Source: Shinella yambaruensis (lineage in GTDB: Bacteria > Pseudomonadota > Alphaproteobacteria > Rhizobiales > Rhizobiaceae). From it: a stretch of 64,000 nt of DNA. How positions within the stretch are numbered: position 1 is the first letter of the stretch; each line of letters opens with the position of its first letter. The stretch lies in contig NZ_JALJCK010000006.1 in assembly GCF_022899355.1 (NCBI RefSeq), positions 124,001-188,000 of the forward strand, read 5' to 3'. The notes beneath the pieces were generated by a model. It was not told the DNA's origin. It made no database searches and saw only the letters and a list, made by a program, of their open reading frames with translations. Positions 25,380 through 38,519 of the stretch are shown one piece after another. Position numbers and translations under genes: made by a program.

Positions 25380-25865
25380 TTAAACGTCTTCCGGCCGATC
25401 CTTCGGATCGAACTGGATGATGGTGATCCAGTCGGCCGTGAGCGCCGGCTTGCGCTCGTCCTCGATCTCGACCGAGACGTCGTAGCGGATGGTCAGCATG
25501 CCGGCGCCGCGAAAGCGGGCCTCGGCGAGCACGAAGCGGCCGCGCACGCGCGCCCCGCTTTTTACCGGGGTCATGAAGCGGACTTTTTCAAAGCCGTAGT
25601 TGATGCCCATGGTTTGTTCGATGATGCGCGGTACACAATCGTAGTTCATCGCCGACAGCAGCGAGAGCGTCAGGAAACCGTGGGCGATCGTGCCGCCGAA
25701 GGGGGTTTCTGCGGCAAGGACAGGGTCGGTGTGGATGAACTGATGGTCCTCGGTCGCATCGGCGAAACGGTCGATCATCGTCTGGTCGACGGTGAACCAG
25801 CGCGACAGGCCGAGCTCCGTGCCGACGAGGGCGGCGATGTCTTTCAGGTGAATATTGCTTGGCAT
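25380..25865 (-). CDS. MaoC-like hydratase (hot-dog fold)
   Basis: The 161-aa protein is a single hot-dog domain of (R)-specific enoyl-CoA hydratase type. The catalytic pair is seen in FADATEDHQFIHTDP (Asp and His, about residues 40-54) with GGTIAHGFLTLSLL after it. Members hydrate enoyl-CoA esters and can feed (R)-3-hydroxyacyl-CoA into polyhydroxyalkanoate synthesis. The start MPSNIHLKD is chosen over the longer frame because the earlier ATG has its AAGG too close. It follows the glycogen operon by 63 bases and may be its own unit. Confidence 0.85.
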   Translation of the reverse strand: MPSNIHLKDIAALVGTELGLSRWFTVDQTMIDRFADATEDHQFIHTDPVLAAETPFGGTIAHGFLTLSLLSAMNYDCVPRIIEQTMGINYGFEKVRFMTPVKSGARVRGRFVLAEARFRGAGMLTIRYDVSVEIEDERKPALTADWITIIQFDPKDRPEDV

Positions 25866-25928
25866 GAGGCTTTCCCGCCGCTCGATTCGCGACATCCTTA
25901 AAGACCCGGTTTGTCCGGGCTGTGAAGA

Positions 25929-27902
25929 TCAATGCTTTTCGACAAAAATCTCGACGCTGCGCGGATGAAGAAGGCTGGTCGCGGGACGGTTGGCGGAAAG
26001 CAGGCTCGTCCAGCCGCGCCCCTCCGGCGGCGGCAGGGCGAGCGCCTGCTCGCCGTGCGTCCGGTTGATGGCGATCGCGAGATGAACGATCCGCTGCTGC
26101 TGTAGATCGGGCGTCTTGAGGATGGCAAGCAGGGTTCCGGCGAACGGCGCTTCCCAGTCGCCGGCCGTCATCGGCACGCCCGCGAGCGTCAGCCATTCGA
26201 CATCGCCGGCGCCGCTGAGGAAGGTCGTTTCGCCGAGCGCGGGAAAGCGCTTGCGGATCGCCGAGAGCATGGCGGTGTGTTCGATCAGCCCTTCGTCCAG
26301 CTTGTCCCAATGCATCCAGGTGATGGCGTTGTCCTGGCAATAGGCGTTGTTGTTGCCCTCCTGGCTGCGTCCGCCCTCGTCGCCCGCCGTCAGCATGATC
26401 GTGCCCCGCGACAGGAAGAGGCTGGCCAGCAGCGCCTTCGTGTCCGCCCGGCGGGCGGAAAGCACCGCGCCGTCCGTCGTCTCGCCCTCGGCGCCGTTGT
26501 TCCAGGAGTGGTTCTCGTTGTGGCCGTCGCGGTTGTCCTCGCCGTTCGCCTCGTTGTGCTTCACCGCATGCGAGACGAGGTCCATCAGGGTGAAGCCGTC
26601 ATGGGCGGCGAGGAAATTGACCGAGCGCGTCATGTCGCCGCCATGGCGGGAGAAAATGTCCGAGGAGCCGGCAAAGGCGGTGACGAAGGATCCCAGCCGA
26701 TGGCTGTCGCCGCGCCAGAACATGCGGGTGTCGTCGCGGTAGCGGTCGTTCCATTCGAGGAACGGCGCCGGGAAATTGCCGAGCTGGTAGCCGCCGGGGC
26801 CGATGTCCCAGGGTTCGGCGATCAGCACGCGGTCCTTCAGGAGCGGGTCGGCGCAGATATCGGAGAGCAGTGCGGCATGGGCGGAAAAGCCGTCCGCCTC
26901 GCGCCCGAGGATCGTTGCGAGGTCGAAGCGGAAACCATCGACGCCGGCATGGCGTACGAAATGGCGCAGGCTGTCGAGCACGAGCTGGCGCACGACCGGG
27001 TGCTCGCCGGCAATGGTGTTGCCGCAGCCGGTGTCGTTGATCAGTTCGCCGGGGCGGCCTTCCACATGGCGGTAGTAGGTGAGATTGTCGAGGCCGCGCA
27101 TGGAAAGCGTGGCGCCATGGCGGTCGCTCTCGCCGGAATGGTTGAAGACGAGATCGAGGATGACGCCGATGTTTTCGGCGCGAAGCGCCGCGACCGTGTC
27201 GGCGAGCTCCCGCATGCCGCCGGGCACGAGGCACGGGTCGAGCGCCATCAGGGCGATCGGGTTGTAGCCCCAACTGTTGGAAAGGCCGAGCGGCGGCAGG
27301 TGGCGTTCGTCGATCCAGGCGGTGATCGGCATCAGTTCGACGGCGTCGACGCCGAGCCGCTTGAGATGGGCGAGCACGGCGGGATGGGCGAGCGCGCCCA
27401 CGGTGCCGCGCATCCTCTCCGGCACGTCGGGGTGCAGCATGGTGAAGGCCCGTACCGCGATTTCGTAGATGAAGCCGCCGGGGCGGAAGAGCGGCGGCGC
27501 CACGCTGACGGGCCGGTCGCGCGTGACGATGGCCTTCGGCACGATCTGCGCCGTCTCGACGCCGAAGCGGGCGAGCCGGCCGTCATGGACGAAGCGGCGG
27601 TCGATCTCCCTGGCATAGGGGTCGACGAGCAGTTTCGACGGGTCGAACCACAGGCCGTGGTCGGGCGAATAGAGGCCATCGGCGCGAAAGCCGTAGCGCG
27701 TGCCGGCGGTCGCGCCTTCCACGAAGACGCGGTGGAAGCCGTTCTCGTCCCGTCCCATGGCCAGGCGGGCGAGCTCCCTGTCGCCGTCATTGTCGAACAG
27801 GCAAAGCTCGACGCGGGCGGCGTCGTGCGAATAGACCGCGAACTCCACCCCGTCCCCGGAGAGCGTGGCGCCCGGCGCGAAGGAGGGAGCGGTCATCGCC
27901 AT
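25929..27902 (-). CDS. glgX: Glycogen debranching enzyme
   Basis: The 657-aa protein cleaves alpha-1,6 branches of limit dextrin left by glycogen phosphorylase. It has an N-terminal CBM48-like module (VEFAVYSHDAARVELCLFD) and a GH13 barrel. The nucleophile Asp is in VDGFRFDLA, the acid Glu in VLIAEPWD, and the transition-state Asp in LAAHDGFTLMD. NGEDNRDGHNENHSWN is a conserved GlgX/isoamylase loop. Start codon ATG at 27902 stands one base from the pgm stop. It is the last gene of the glg operon. Confidence 0.96.
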   Translation of the reverse strand: MAMTAPSFAPGATLSGDGVEFAVYSHDAARVELCLFDNDGDRELARLAMGRDENGFHRVFVEGATAGTRYGFRADGLYSPDHGLWFDPSKLLVDPYAREIDRRFVHDGRLARFGVETAQIVPKAIVTRDRPVSVAPPLFRPGGFIYEIAVRAFTMLHPDVPERMRGTVGALAHPAVLAHLKRLGVDAVELMPITAWIDERHLPPLGLSNSWGYNPIALMALDPCLVPGGMRELADTVAALRAENIGVILDLVFNHSGESDRHGATLSMRGLDNLTYYRHVEGRPGELINDTGCGNTIAGEHPVVRQLVLDSLRHFVRHAGVDGFRFDLATILGREADGFSAHAALLSDICADPLLKDRVLIAEPWDIGPGGYQLGNFPAPFLEWNDRYRDDTRMFWRGDSHRLGSFVTAFAGSSDIFSRHGGDMTRSVNFLAAHDGFTLMDLVSHAVKHNEANGEDNRDGHNENHSWNNGAEGETTDGAVLSARRADTKALLASLFLSRGTIMLTAGDEGGRSQEGNNNAYCQDNAITWMHWDKLDEGLIEHTAMLSAIRKRFPALGETTFLSGAGDVEWLTLAGVPMTAGDWEAPFAGTLLAILKTPDLQQQRIVHLAIAINRTHGEQALALPPPEGRGWTSLLSANRPATSLLHPRSVEIFVEKH

Positions 27903-27903
27903 C

Positions 27904-30997
<3,094 letters not shown>

Positions 30998-31005
30998 GAG
31001 GACGA

Positions 31006-32268
31006 CTAGAGCTCCAGCTTGTCGATCATGGGTTGGGTGATGAGGCAGACGCCGCCCTCCGACCGGCGGAAGCGCTTGGCATCGAGTACCGGATCCTCGC
31101 CGACGACGAGGCCTTCCGGAATGACGACGCCCCGGTCGATGACGACGTTCCGGAGGTTCGCATGGCGGCCGATCAGGACGTTGGGCAGCACGACGGCGCC
31201 TTCGAGGCGGGAATAGGAGTTGGCGCGCACGCCGGTGAAAAGAAGGCTGCGGTGCAGCGTCGAGCCGGAAATGATGCAATCGCCCGAGACGAGCGAGGAG
31301 ATCGCCGAGCCGCGGCGGTTCTCGTCGTCATGCACGAACTTTGCCGGCGGCTTGATCTCGGCGAAGGTCCAGATCGGCCAGGACCCGTCGTAGATGTCGA
31401 GTTCCGGGGTGATGTCGGTGAGGTCGATATTGGCCTGCCAATAGGCATCGACCGTGCCGACGTCGCGCCAGTAGGCCTCGCGCTCGAAATCCGAACGCAC
31501 GCAGGAGGCGGTGAAGCGATGGGCGACGGCTTTGCCGTGCTCGACGATATAGGGGATGATGTCCTTGCCGAAGTCGCGGCTCGACGTCGGGTCGGCGGCG
31601 TCGCGGCGCAGGAGGTCCATCAGGAACTTGGTGTGGAAGACATAGATGCCCATGGAGGCGAGCGCCATGTCGGGATTGCCGGGAATGGCCGGCGGATCGG
31701 CCGGCTTTTCCACGAAGGCGATGATCTGGTCCTTGTCGTCGACATGCATGACGCCGAAGCCGGTCGCCTCCATACGCGGCACTTCCAGGCAGCCGATGGT
31801 GACCTGCGCGCCGGAATCGACGTGCTGCTGGAGCATCAGCTCGTAGTCCATCTTGTAGATATGGTCGCCGGCGAGGATGACCATGTATTCGACGCCGTAG
31901 TCCTCGATGATGTCGATGTTCTGGTAGACGGCGTCGGCGGTGCCCTCGTACCACTGCGTTTCGGACACGCGCTGGCTGGCGGGCAGGATGTCGAAGCTCT
32001 CGTTGCGCTCGGGCCGGAAGAAGTTCCAGCCGCGCTGCAGGTGGCGGATCAGCGAATGCGCCTTGTACTGGGTGGCGACGCCGATGCGGCGGATGCCGGA
32101 ATTCAGCGCATTGGAGAGGGCGAAATCGATGATGCGCGCCTTGCCGCCGAAATAGACGGCGGGCTTGGCGCGCCGGTCGGTCAGTTCCTTGAGGCGGCTG
32201 CCGCGGCCCCCCGCCAGAACATAGGCCATCGCGTCACGGGCGAGGGGTTGAATCCGCTTTTGCTCCAT
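31006..32268 (-). CDS. glgC: Glucose-1-phosphate adenylyltransferase (ADP-glucose pyrophosphorylase)
   Basis: The 420-aa enzyme makes ADP-glucose from ATP and glucose-1-phosphate, the committed step of glycogen synthesis. It has the pyrophosphorylase loop [19 protein letters not shown] (residues 18-36), the active-site [13 protein letters not shown] and a C-terminal left-handed beta-helix with hexapeptide-like repeats ([20 protein letters not shown]). GGGAGGA precedes the ATG. The family is allosterically controlled by glycolytic metabolites, with the effector set known to differ among bacteria. Confidence 0.97.
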   Translation of the reverse strand: MEQKRIQPLARDAMAYVLAGGRGSRLKELTDRRAKPAVYFGGKARIIDFALSNALNSGIRRIGVATQYKAHSLIRHLQRGWNFFRPERNESFDILPASQRVSETQWYEGTADAVYQNIDIIEDYGVEYMVILAGDHIYKMDYELMLQQHVDSGAQVTIGCLEVPRMEATGFGVMHVDDKDQIIAFVEKPADPPAIPGNPDMALASMGIYVFHTKFLMDLLRRDAADPTSSRDFGKDIIPYIVEHGKAVAHRFTASCVRSDFEREAYWRDVGTVDAYWQANIDLTDITPELDIYDGSWPIWTFAEIKPPAKFVHDDENRRGSAISSLVSGDCIISGSTLHRSLLFTGVRANSYSRLEGAVVLPNVLIGRHANLRNVVIDRGVVIPEGLVVGEDPVLDAKRFRRSEGGVCLITQPMIDKLEL

Positions 32269-32290
32269 AGTGTCCTCCCGACAGTCGAAA

Positions 32291-34504
32291 TTATGCGTCC
32301 AGCTCGAGCATCAGCGTCGCCAGGGGCGGCAGGGTGATCGTGGCTGCTATTCTTCCATTTGCGGTTTTCTTGGCCTGCACCGCGCCGCCATTGCCTTTGC
32401 CGCTGCCGCCGTAGATCTCGGCGTCGGTGTTGAGGATTTCCCGCCAGCGGCCCTCCACCGGCAGCGGGACCCCGTAGTTCTCGCGGTAGACGGGGGTGAA
32501 GTTGGTGACGACGGCGATCGGCTTCTCGCCCGGTGCCTTGCGCAGCCAGGCGAAAACGGAATTCTCCCGGTCGTCGGCGATCAGCCATTCGAAGCCGTCG
32601 CCCTCGCAGTCGCGCGCATGCAGCGCCGCCTTGCGGCGGTAGGTGCCGTTGAGATCCCGCACCAGCCGGCGCATGCCCTCGTGCAGCGGATATTCGAGCA
32701 GGTTCCAGTCGAGGGCGCGCGCCTCGCTCCATTCCTGCCATTGCGCGAATTCCTGGCCCATGAAGAGCAGCTTCTTGCCGGGATAGCCCCACATGAAGCC
32801 GTAATAGGCGCGCAGGTTCGCGAATTTCTGCCAGTCGTCGCCCGCCATCTTGGCGATCAGCGAGCCCTTGCCGTGCACGACCTCGTCATGGCTGAGCGGC
32901 AGAACGAAGTTCTCCGTGAAGGCATAGATGAGGCCGAAGGTCATGTCGTTGTGGTGGAACTTGCGGTGCACCGGCTCGCGCGACAGGTACTGCAGCGTGT
33001 CGTGCATGAAGCCCATGTTCCACTTGAAGCCGAAGCCGAGACCGCCGTCGTGCACCGGCGCCGAAACCTTCGGCCAGGAGGTCGATTCCTCCGCGATGGT
33101 CAGGATGCCGGGATGGGCGGCATAGACATGGCTGTTCATCGACTGCAGGAAGCGCACGGCCTCCAGGTTCTCGTTGCCGCCATATTCGTTCGGCACCCAC
33201 TCGCCGTGCTTGCGCGAATAGTCGAGATAGAGCATCGAGGCGACCGCGTCGACGCGCAGGCCGTCGAGATGGAACTTCTCCGCCCAGTAGAGCGCGTTGT
33301 TGATGAGGTAGGCCAGAACCTCGGCGCGGCCGAAATTGTAGATCGCGGTGTTCCAGTCCGGGTGAAAGCCTTGCCGCGGATCCTCGTGCTCGTAGAGCGC
33401 GGTGCCGTCGAAATGGCGCAGGCCGTGCGCATCGGTCGGAAAATGCGCCGGCACCCAGTCGAGGATGACGCCGATGCCCACCTTGTGGCAGCCGTTGACG
33501 AAGCGGGCAAAACCTTCCGGCTCGCCGAAGCGGGCGGTCGGCGAATAGAGGCCGGTCGTCTGGTAGCCCCAGGAGGGGTCGAAGGGGTATTCGGTGATCG
33601 GCAGGAACTCGATATGGGTGAAGCCCATGTCGACGCAATAGGGGATCAGACGGCTCGCCAGCTCGTCCCAGGTGAGGAAGTCGCCATTGTCGTTCTTCTG
33701 CCAGGAGCCGGCATGCACCTCGTAGATCGAGATCGGCTGGCGGCGGGCGTCGGCTGCGGCCCAGTGCGCAAGGTGCGCCGCGTCTTCCCAGGTCTGGTCG
33801 ATCGGCCCTGTCGTCATGGAGGCGTTGGCGGGGCGCAGCTCCGAGCGGCGGGCAAAGGGGTCGGCCTTCAGCGGCAGGACCTCGCCGTTGATGCCGACGA
33901 TCTCGTATTTGTAGGCGTGGCCGATGGTGATGCCGGGCAGGAAGATTTCCCAGATGCCGGTGTCGCGGCGCAGCCGCATCGCATTCAGCCGGCCGTCCCA
34001 GTTGTTGAAATTGCCGACGATGGAGACCCGCTTGGCATTCGGCGCCCAGACGGCGAAGTGGAACCCCTCGATGCCGTCGAGCGTCATCGGATGGGCGCCG
34101 AGCTTGTCGAAGAGGCGAAGGTGCGAACCCTCGCGGATGTAGTAGTCGTCCATCGGGCCGAGCACCGGGCCGAAGGAATAGGGGTCGATCACCACCCACT
34201 CGCCGCCGACATTTCTGGCGCGGTAGCGGATCGGCTGGAGCTTCTTGACGGAGACCTCGCCGGCGAAGATGCCGGCCGGATCGACCTGCGTCAGCTCGCC
34301 GATCTCCTTGCCGGAGAGCGTCTCGGCGGTCACCTCAGCCGCGCCGGGCAGGAAGCAGCGGGCGACATAGCCCCCGCCGGCCGCATGCAGGCCGAGCACG
34401 GCGAACGGGTCCCAGTGCCGGCTCTCCAAGATCGCGTCGATGTCCGCCTTCGCCAGAAGCTCTGACGGCCCACCCGTCGTGCCTGTTTTTGGCGATGCGG
34501 TCAT
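32291..34504 (-). CDS. glgB: 1,4-alpha-glucan branching enzyme
   Basis: The 737-aa enzyme makes alpha-1,6 branches. It contains an N-terminal beta-sandwich pair ([18 protein letters not shown] and [19 protein letters not shown]), then the GH13 barrel with the nucleophile Asp in [11 protein letters not shown], acid Glu in [10 protein letters not shown] and third carboxylate in [11 protein letters not shown]. The length is normal. The start is the ATG at 34504, overlapping the glgP stop in TGATG, with GGAG just upstream. A TTG one codon earlier is less likely. Confidence 0.97.
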   Translation of the reverse strand: MTASPKTGTTGGPSELLAKADIDAILESRHWDPFAVLGLHAAGGGYVARCFLPGAAEVTAETLSGKEIGELTQVDPAGIFAGEVSVKKLQPIRYRARNVGGEWVVIDPYSFGPVLGPMDDYYIREGSHLRLFDKLGAHPMTLDGIEGFHFAVWAPNAKRVSIVGNFNNWDGRLNAMRLRRDTGIWEIFLPGITIGHAYKYEIVGINGEVLPLKADPFARRSELRPANASMTTGPIDQTWEDAAHLAHWAAADARRQPISIYEVHAGSWQKNDNGDFLTWDELASRLIPYCVDMGFTHIEFLPITEYPFDPSWGYQTTGLYSPTARFGEPEGFARFVNGCHKVGIGVILDWVPAHFPTDAHGLRHFDGTALYEHEDPRQGFHPDWNTAIYNFGRAEVLAYLINNALYWAEKFHLDGLRVDAVASMLYLDYSRKHGEWVPNEYGGNENLEAVRFLQSMNSHVYAAHPGILTIAEESTSWPKVSAPVHDGGLGFGFKWNMGFMHDTLQYLSREPVHRKFHHNDMTFGLIYAFTENFVLPLSHDEVVHGKGSLIAKMAGDDWQKFANLRAYYGFMWGYPGKKLLFMGQEFAQWQEWSEARALDWNLLEYPLHEGMRRLVRDLNGTYRRKAALHARDCEGDGFEWLIADDRENSVFAWLRKAPGEKPIAVVTNFTPVYRENYGVPLPVEGRWREILNTDAEIYGGSGKGNGGAVQAKKTANGRIAATITLPPLATLMLELDA

Positions 34505-36963
34505 CAAGCTCTCCAGATTTCCTTGGCGTATTGGCGGATGGTGCGGTCGGACGAGAACCAGCCCATGCGGGCCGTGTTGCGGATGGTCTTGGAGTACCAG
34601 GATGCCTTGTCGGTCCAGATGGCGTCGACATCGCGCTGGGCCTTGGCATAGGCGTCGAAATCGGCCGCCACCATGAACCAGTCGTGATTGTAGAGACCGT
34701 CGACGAGACCGGCGAAACGGTTGCGGTCATCGGGCGAGAAGACGCCCGAGGAGATCGCGGCGAGCGCCTGCGACAGCTCCTTCGACTGCTCGATGATGGC
34801 GCGCGGATTGTGCCCCTCGGCCCTGACCTTCGCCACTTCCTCCGCCGTCATGCCGAAGATCACGATGTTCTCCTCGCCCACATGGTCGCGCATCTCGACA
34901 TTGGCCCCGTCGAGCGTGCCGATCGTCAGCGCCCCGTTCAACGCGAACTTCATGTTGCCGGTTCCGGACGCTTCCATGCCGGCGGTGGAAATCTGTTCCG
35001 AGAGGTCGGCGGCCGGCACCATGATCTCGGCGAGCGAGACATTGTAGTTCGGCACGAAGACGACCTTGAGCAGGCCGCGCACGGCCGGGTCGTTGTTGAT
35101 CACCTTCGCCACGTCGTTGGCGAGCTTGATGATCAGCTTGGCATTGTGGTAGCTCGGCGCCGCCTTGCCCGCGAAGAGTTTTACGCGGGGGACCCAGTCG
35201 AGTTCGGGATGCGAGCGGATCTGGTCGTAGAGCGCCACGGCCTCGATGATATTGAGAAGCTGGCGCTTGTATTCGTGGATGCGCTTGATCTGGATGTCGA
35301 ACATCGCGGCGGGGTCGATCCTGACGCCCATGCGGCTGCCGACGAGATTGGCGAGGCGGTTCTTGTTCTCCCGCTTGATCGCTGCGAAACGCTCCTGGAA
35401 ATCCCGGTTGTCGGCGAAGGCGTCGAGTGCCTTCAGCGCTTCGGCGTCGTCCATGAAGGCATCGCCGATCGCTTCGCGGATCAGGTTGAAGAGACCCGGA
35501 TTGCACTGCATTAGCCAGCGGCGCGGCGTAATGCCGTTGGTCTTGTTGTTGATGCGGTCCGGATAGAGATTGTGCAGGTCGGCGAAGACCGTTTCCTTCA
35601 TCAATTCGGTATGCAGCGCCGAGACGCCGTTGATCGAGTGCGAGCCGACGAAGGCGAGGTTGCCCATGCGCACGCGCCGCTCGCCCGATTCCTCGATCAG
35701 CGAGATGTTGCGGATGCGCTGGTCCTCGAAACCCTTCTCCTTGCGCGCCTCGACGAGAATCTTGGCGTTGATCGCGTAGACGATCTGCATGTGGCGCGGC
35801 AGCAGCCGCTCGAGCAGAGGCACGGGCCAGCTTTCCAGCGCTTCCGGCAGCAGCGTGTGGTTGGTGTAGGAGAAGGTGCGGTGGGCGATGTCCCAGGCGA
35901 CGTCGAACGCGATGCCGTGCACGTCGGTGAGCAGGCGCACCAGTTCGGCGACGGAAATGGCCGGATGCGTATCGTTGAGCTGGATCGCCACGGCATCCGG
36001 CAGCGAGGAGAAATCCGGATATTGCTGGAGATGACGACGCAGGATGTCCTGCAGCGAGGCGGAGCAGAAGAAGAACTCCTGCCTGAGGCGAAGCTCCTGG
36101 CCGGCGGAGGTGGCGTCGGCCGGGTAGAGGACGCGCGTCAGGCTTTCCGCCTTGTTGCTCTCGCGCAGCGCGCCGATATGGTCGCCGGCATTGAAGGCGT
36201 CGAGCAGGATCGGATCGATCGGGTTGGCGGCCCACAGGCGCAGCGTGTTGACACGCTTGGCCCGCCAGCCGACGGCCGGCGTGTCGTAGGCCGTCGCGAT
36301 GACGCGCTCGGCCGGCTTCCAGACGAAGCGCTGCTTGTCCTCGCCGATATTGATCGTCTCGACGGAGCCACCGAAGCCGATCTCGTAGGAGCTCTCGCGC
36401 CGCTCGAATTCCCAGGGATTGCCGTGGGCGAGCCAGGTTTCCGGCAGCTCCACCTGCCAGCCGTCCGCCATCTGCTGGCGGAAGAGACCGTGCACGTAGC
36501 GGATGCCGTAGCCATAGGCCGGCACGTCGACGGTCGCCATGCTCTCCATGAAACAGGCGGCAAGGCGCCCGAGGCCGCCATTGCCGAGGGCAGCATCGGG
36601 CTCCAGCTCGGCGATGATGTCGAGATCGACGCCGAGCGAGGCGAGCGCGTGGCGCATCTCGTCCATGATACCGATATTCGTCATGGCGTCGCGCATCAGG
36701 CGGCCGATGAGGAATTCGAGCGAGAGGTAGTAGACCCGCTTCGCACCCGTCGAATAGGTCCGGCGGGTGGAATCCATCCACTTGTCGGTGATGCGGTCAC
36801 GCGCCACAAGGATGGCCGCCGTCAGCCAGTCATGCGGCTTGGCGACTTTCGGGTCCTTGCCGATACGGTATTTGAGGCGCTCCAGGAGTTCCGTCGCGAG
36901 CTGTTCGCGATCCGACGATCGGAGGGCCGGGGCGAGATCGTTGTTGGTAACCCGGTTCATCAT
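34504..36963 (-). CDS. glgP: Glycogen phosphorylase
   Basis: The 819-aa GT35 enzyme releases glucose-1-phosphate from glycogen. The PLP lysine is in EASGTGNMKFALNGALTIGT. Other conserved segments are ALGNGGLGRLAACFMES and RIHEYKRQLLN. It is the first gene of the glg operon (glgP-glgB-glgC-glgA-pgm-glgX), so breakdown and synthesis enzymes are made from one transcript. Two ATG codons stand in tandem at 36963 and 36960. The ribosome site is weak. A 200-base gap separates it from the TadG-like gene, and the operon promoter should lie there. Confidence 0.97.
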   Translation of the reverse strand: MMNRVTNNDLAPALRSSDREQLATELLERLKYRIGKDPKVAKPHDWLTAAILVARDRITDKWMDSTRRTYSTGAKRVYYLSLEFLIGRLMRDAMTNIGIMDEMRHALASLGVDLDIIAELEPDAALGNGGLGRLAACFMESMATVDVPAYGYGIRYVHGLFRQQMADGWQVELPETWLAHGNPWEFERRESSYEIGFGGSVETINIGEDKQRFVWKPAERVIATAYDTPAVGWRAKRVNTLRLWAANPIDPILLDAFNAGDHIGALRESNKAESLTRVLYPADATSAGQELRLRQEFFFCSASLQDILRRHLQQYPDFSSLPDAVAIQLNDTHPAISVAELVRLLTDVHGIAFDVAWDIAHRTFSYTNHTLLPEALESWPVPLLERLLPRHMQIVYAINAKILVEARKEKGFEDQRIRNISLIEESGERRVRMGNLAFVGSHSINGVSALHTELMKETVFADLHNLYPDRINNKTNGITPRRWLMQCNPGLFNLIREAIGDAFMDDAEALKALDAFADNRDFQERFAAIKRENKNRLANLVGSRMGVRIDPAAMFDIQIKRIHEYKRQLLNIIEAVALYDQIRSHPELDWVPRVKLFAGKAAPSYHNAKLIIKLANDVAKVINNDPAVRGLLKVVFVPNYNVSLAEIMVPAADLSEQISTAGMEASGTGNMKFALNGALTIGTLDGANVEMRDHVGEENIVIFGMTAEEVAKVRAEGHNPRAIIEQSKELSQALAAISSGVFSPDDRNRFAGLVDGLYNHDWFMVAADFDAYAKAQRDVDAIWTDKASWYSKTIRNTARMGWFSSDRTIRQYAKEIWRA

Positions 36964-37113
36964 CGGCGAACTTTGCCCCCTCGCATTCTGTGCGTCTATT
37001 CTCGCGAAAGTCGCGTTTAAATCAATTTATGCATCTATCCGAAGCGCTTGCAACATGCTTTTCAAGAAGGGCCGCATGCATTTTCGACATGCCTGAAACA
37101 CGTTGAATATGCT

Positions 37114-37143
37114 AAAAAACCCGCTGTGCCGGCACAGCGGGTT
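37114..37143 (-). terminator. Rho-independent terminator of the TadG-like gene
   Basis: Read on the minus strand, a perfect 13-bp palindrome (AACCCGCTGTGCC / GGCACAGCGGGTT) is followed by TTTTTT. It lies 23 bases after the stop of the VWA gene and insulates the glg operon from it. Confidence 0.9.
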
Positions 37144-37166
37144 CGTTGTCGGGAGGGCTTTTGTGC

Positions 37167-38378
37167 TTAACGGGTCAAGCGGGACACAACTGCCGATGCG
37201 CGTTCGCCGATGGCCTTGAACGCAGCGACCAGCTCGTCCATGCGCTCTGCGGCGAAGTAGTTCTCCGGCGAGCTCACGCAGGCCTGCAGCAGCTGCTGGC
37301 CGCGGGTCGGCGCCATGAAGGCCACGCCATAAACGACCATTCCGGCGGCTTTCGCCTTGGTGCAGGTTTGCTTCGTCGTGGTGTCATCGGCGGTGTAGTT
37401 GTTGTTACCGTCCGTCATCAGGATGATGTACTTGGTCGGTACCTGGCCGTTTTTCTTCTTGTGCTCGGTGTTTTCAGTCGATGCGTTGAGCTTGTTGTAG
37501 GCTGCGGCCATGGCGTCGCTGGAACTCGTCCCGCCGCCGGCGGAGAGGGCGTTGACCTGGGTGAGCGATGCCGTCGTACCCCAAGCGAGGTTGTAGGCCG
37601 TCGACATTTCAATATTGTACGACACCGTTCCTGTTCGCACGAACTTCGTACTCGGGTCGGCAGCATTGAGCTGGGTGAAGAGACTTGCCGCCGCCAGCTT
37701 CAATGCCTCGATCTTCTTGATGTAGCAGGGGCTGATCGGGTTGTTCTTTATCAGCCGTCCAGTGTCGTCATATTGATAGCAGCTGTTGACGGAGGTGTTC
37801 TTCTCCGTGGTGTTCGCGAGCATCGAGCCGGATTTATCCAGGACGAGATACATCGAAAGCGCGTTCTTGGATTCGGTCGCGCTCTCGGCGAAGCTCTTTG
37901 TCGTCAGCGTCGCTGATTCCTGGCCGAGCAGCCGGGTAAAGGGCGTGAAGTAAATCTTTCGGCTGGACGTCACTTCGATCTTGAAGGACTTGCCGGTTCC
38001 CGCTGTCGCTTCTTCGGTTATGAGCACTTCGCTGTTGGCGCCGATATCGGCAGCGTCATCGTCCCCGGACGGATCCTTTTCGCTACCGTCCACGGCGGCG
38101 CCGCCCGCCATTTGCGTTTTGATGAACGACAAGGCCAGGAGCTTGGCGTCCGAGGCCAGCATGCCGTCATTGGCCATGGCGGAGGCGGCGGCAAGTGCGG
38201 CCGCATCGGTCGCGTCCTGCAGTTCGGCCTTCGCCAGCACCATGCTGGTCAGGTCCATGGCGACACCGCCGGCTGCCAGCATGACCGGGAAGACGAGCGC
38301 CGTCATCATGCCGAAATTGCCGCCGCGGTCACGCCGGAGGCGGGAGATCCAGGTCTTTCTTTCCGTGTTCTTCGTCAT
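37167..38378 (-). CDS. TadG-like pilus-assembly protein with a von Willebrand A domain
   Basis: The 403-aa protein begins with the TadE/TadG-type N-terminus: a basic start, then RGGNFGMMTALVFPVMLAAGGVAMDL as membrane anchor (residues 18-43), and KAELQDATDAAALAAA. A VWA domain follows from about residue 172, with the MIDAS motif DKSGS at 181-185 and LMTDGNNN. Such proteins sit in the inner membrane and face the periplasm. No other tad/cpa genes are near, so it is an isolated member. Lower GC than its neighbours is noticeable in the middle. Confidence 0.88.
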   Translation of the reverse strand: MTKNTERKTWISRLRRDRGGNFGMMTALVFPVMLAAGGVAMDLTSMVLAKAELQDATDAAALAAASAMANDGMLASDAKLLALSFIKTQMAGGAAVDGSEKDPSGDDDAADIGANSEVLITEEATAGTGKSFKIEVTSSRKIYFTPFTRLLGQESATLTTKSFAESATESKNALSMYLVLDKSGSMLANTTEKNTSVNSCYQYDDTGRLIKNNPISPCYIKKIEALKLAAASLFTQLNAADPSTKFVRTGTVSYNIEMSTAYNLAWGTTASLTQVNALSAGGGTSSSDAMAAAYNKLNASTENTEHKKKNGQVPTKYIILMTDGNNNYTADDTTTKQTCTKAKAAGMVVYGVAFMAPTRGQQLLQACVSSPENYFAAERMDELVAAFKAIGERASAVVSRLTR

Positions 38379-38519
38379 GAGAGTTCACCCACCATCTTCA
38401 TAATGTGGGGCGACGCTAGCAGCGAAGTGTTATTTAACGGTTCGGGCGCGTGGTATAGTTTTCGTAAAATTGCGCGGACCCTGAAAATCCGGCCTTTCCG
38501 GCTGTTTCCAAACGGGATT

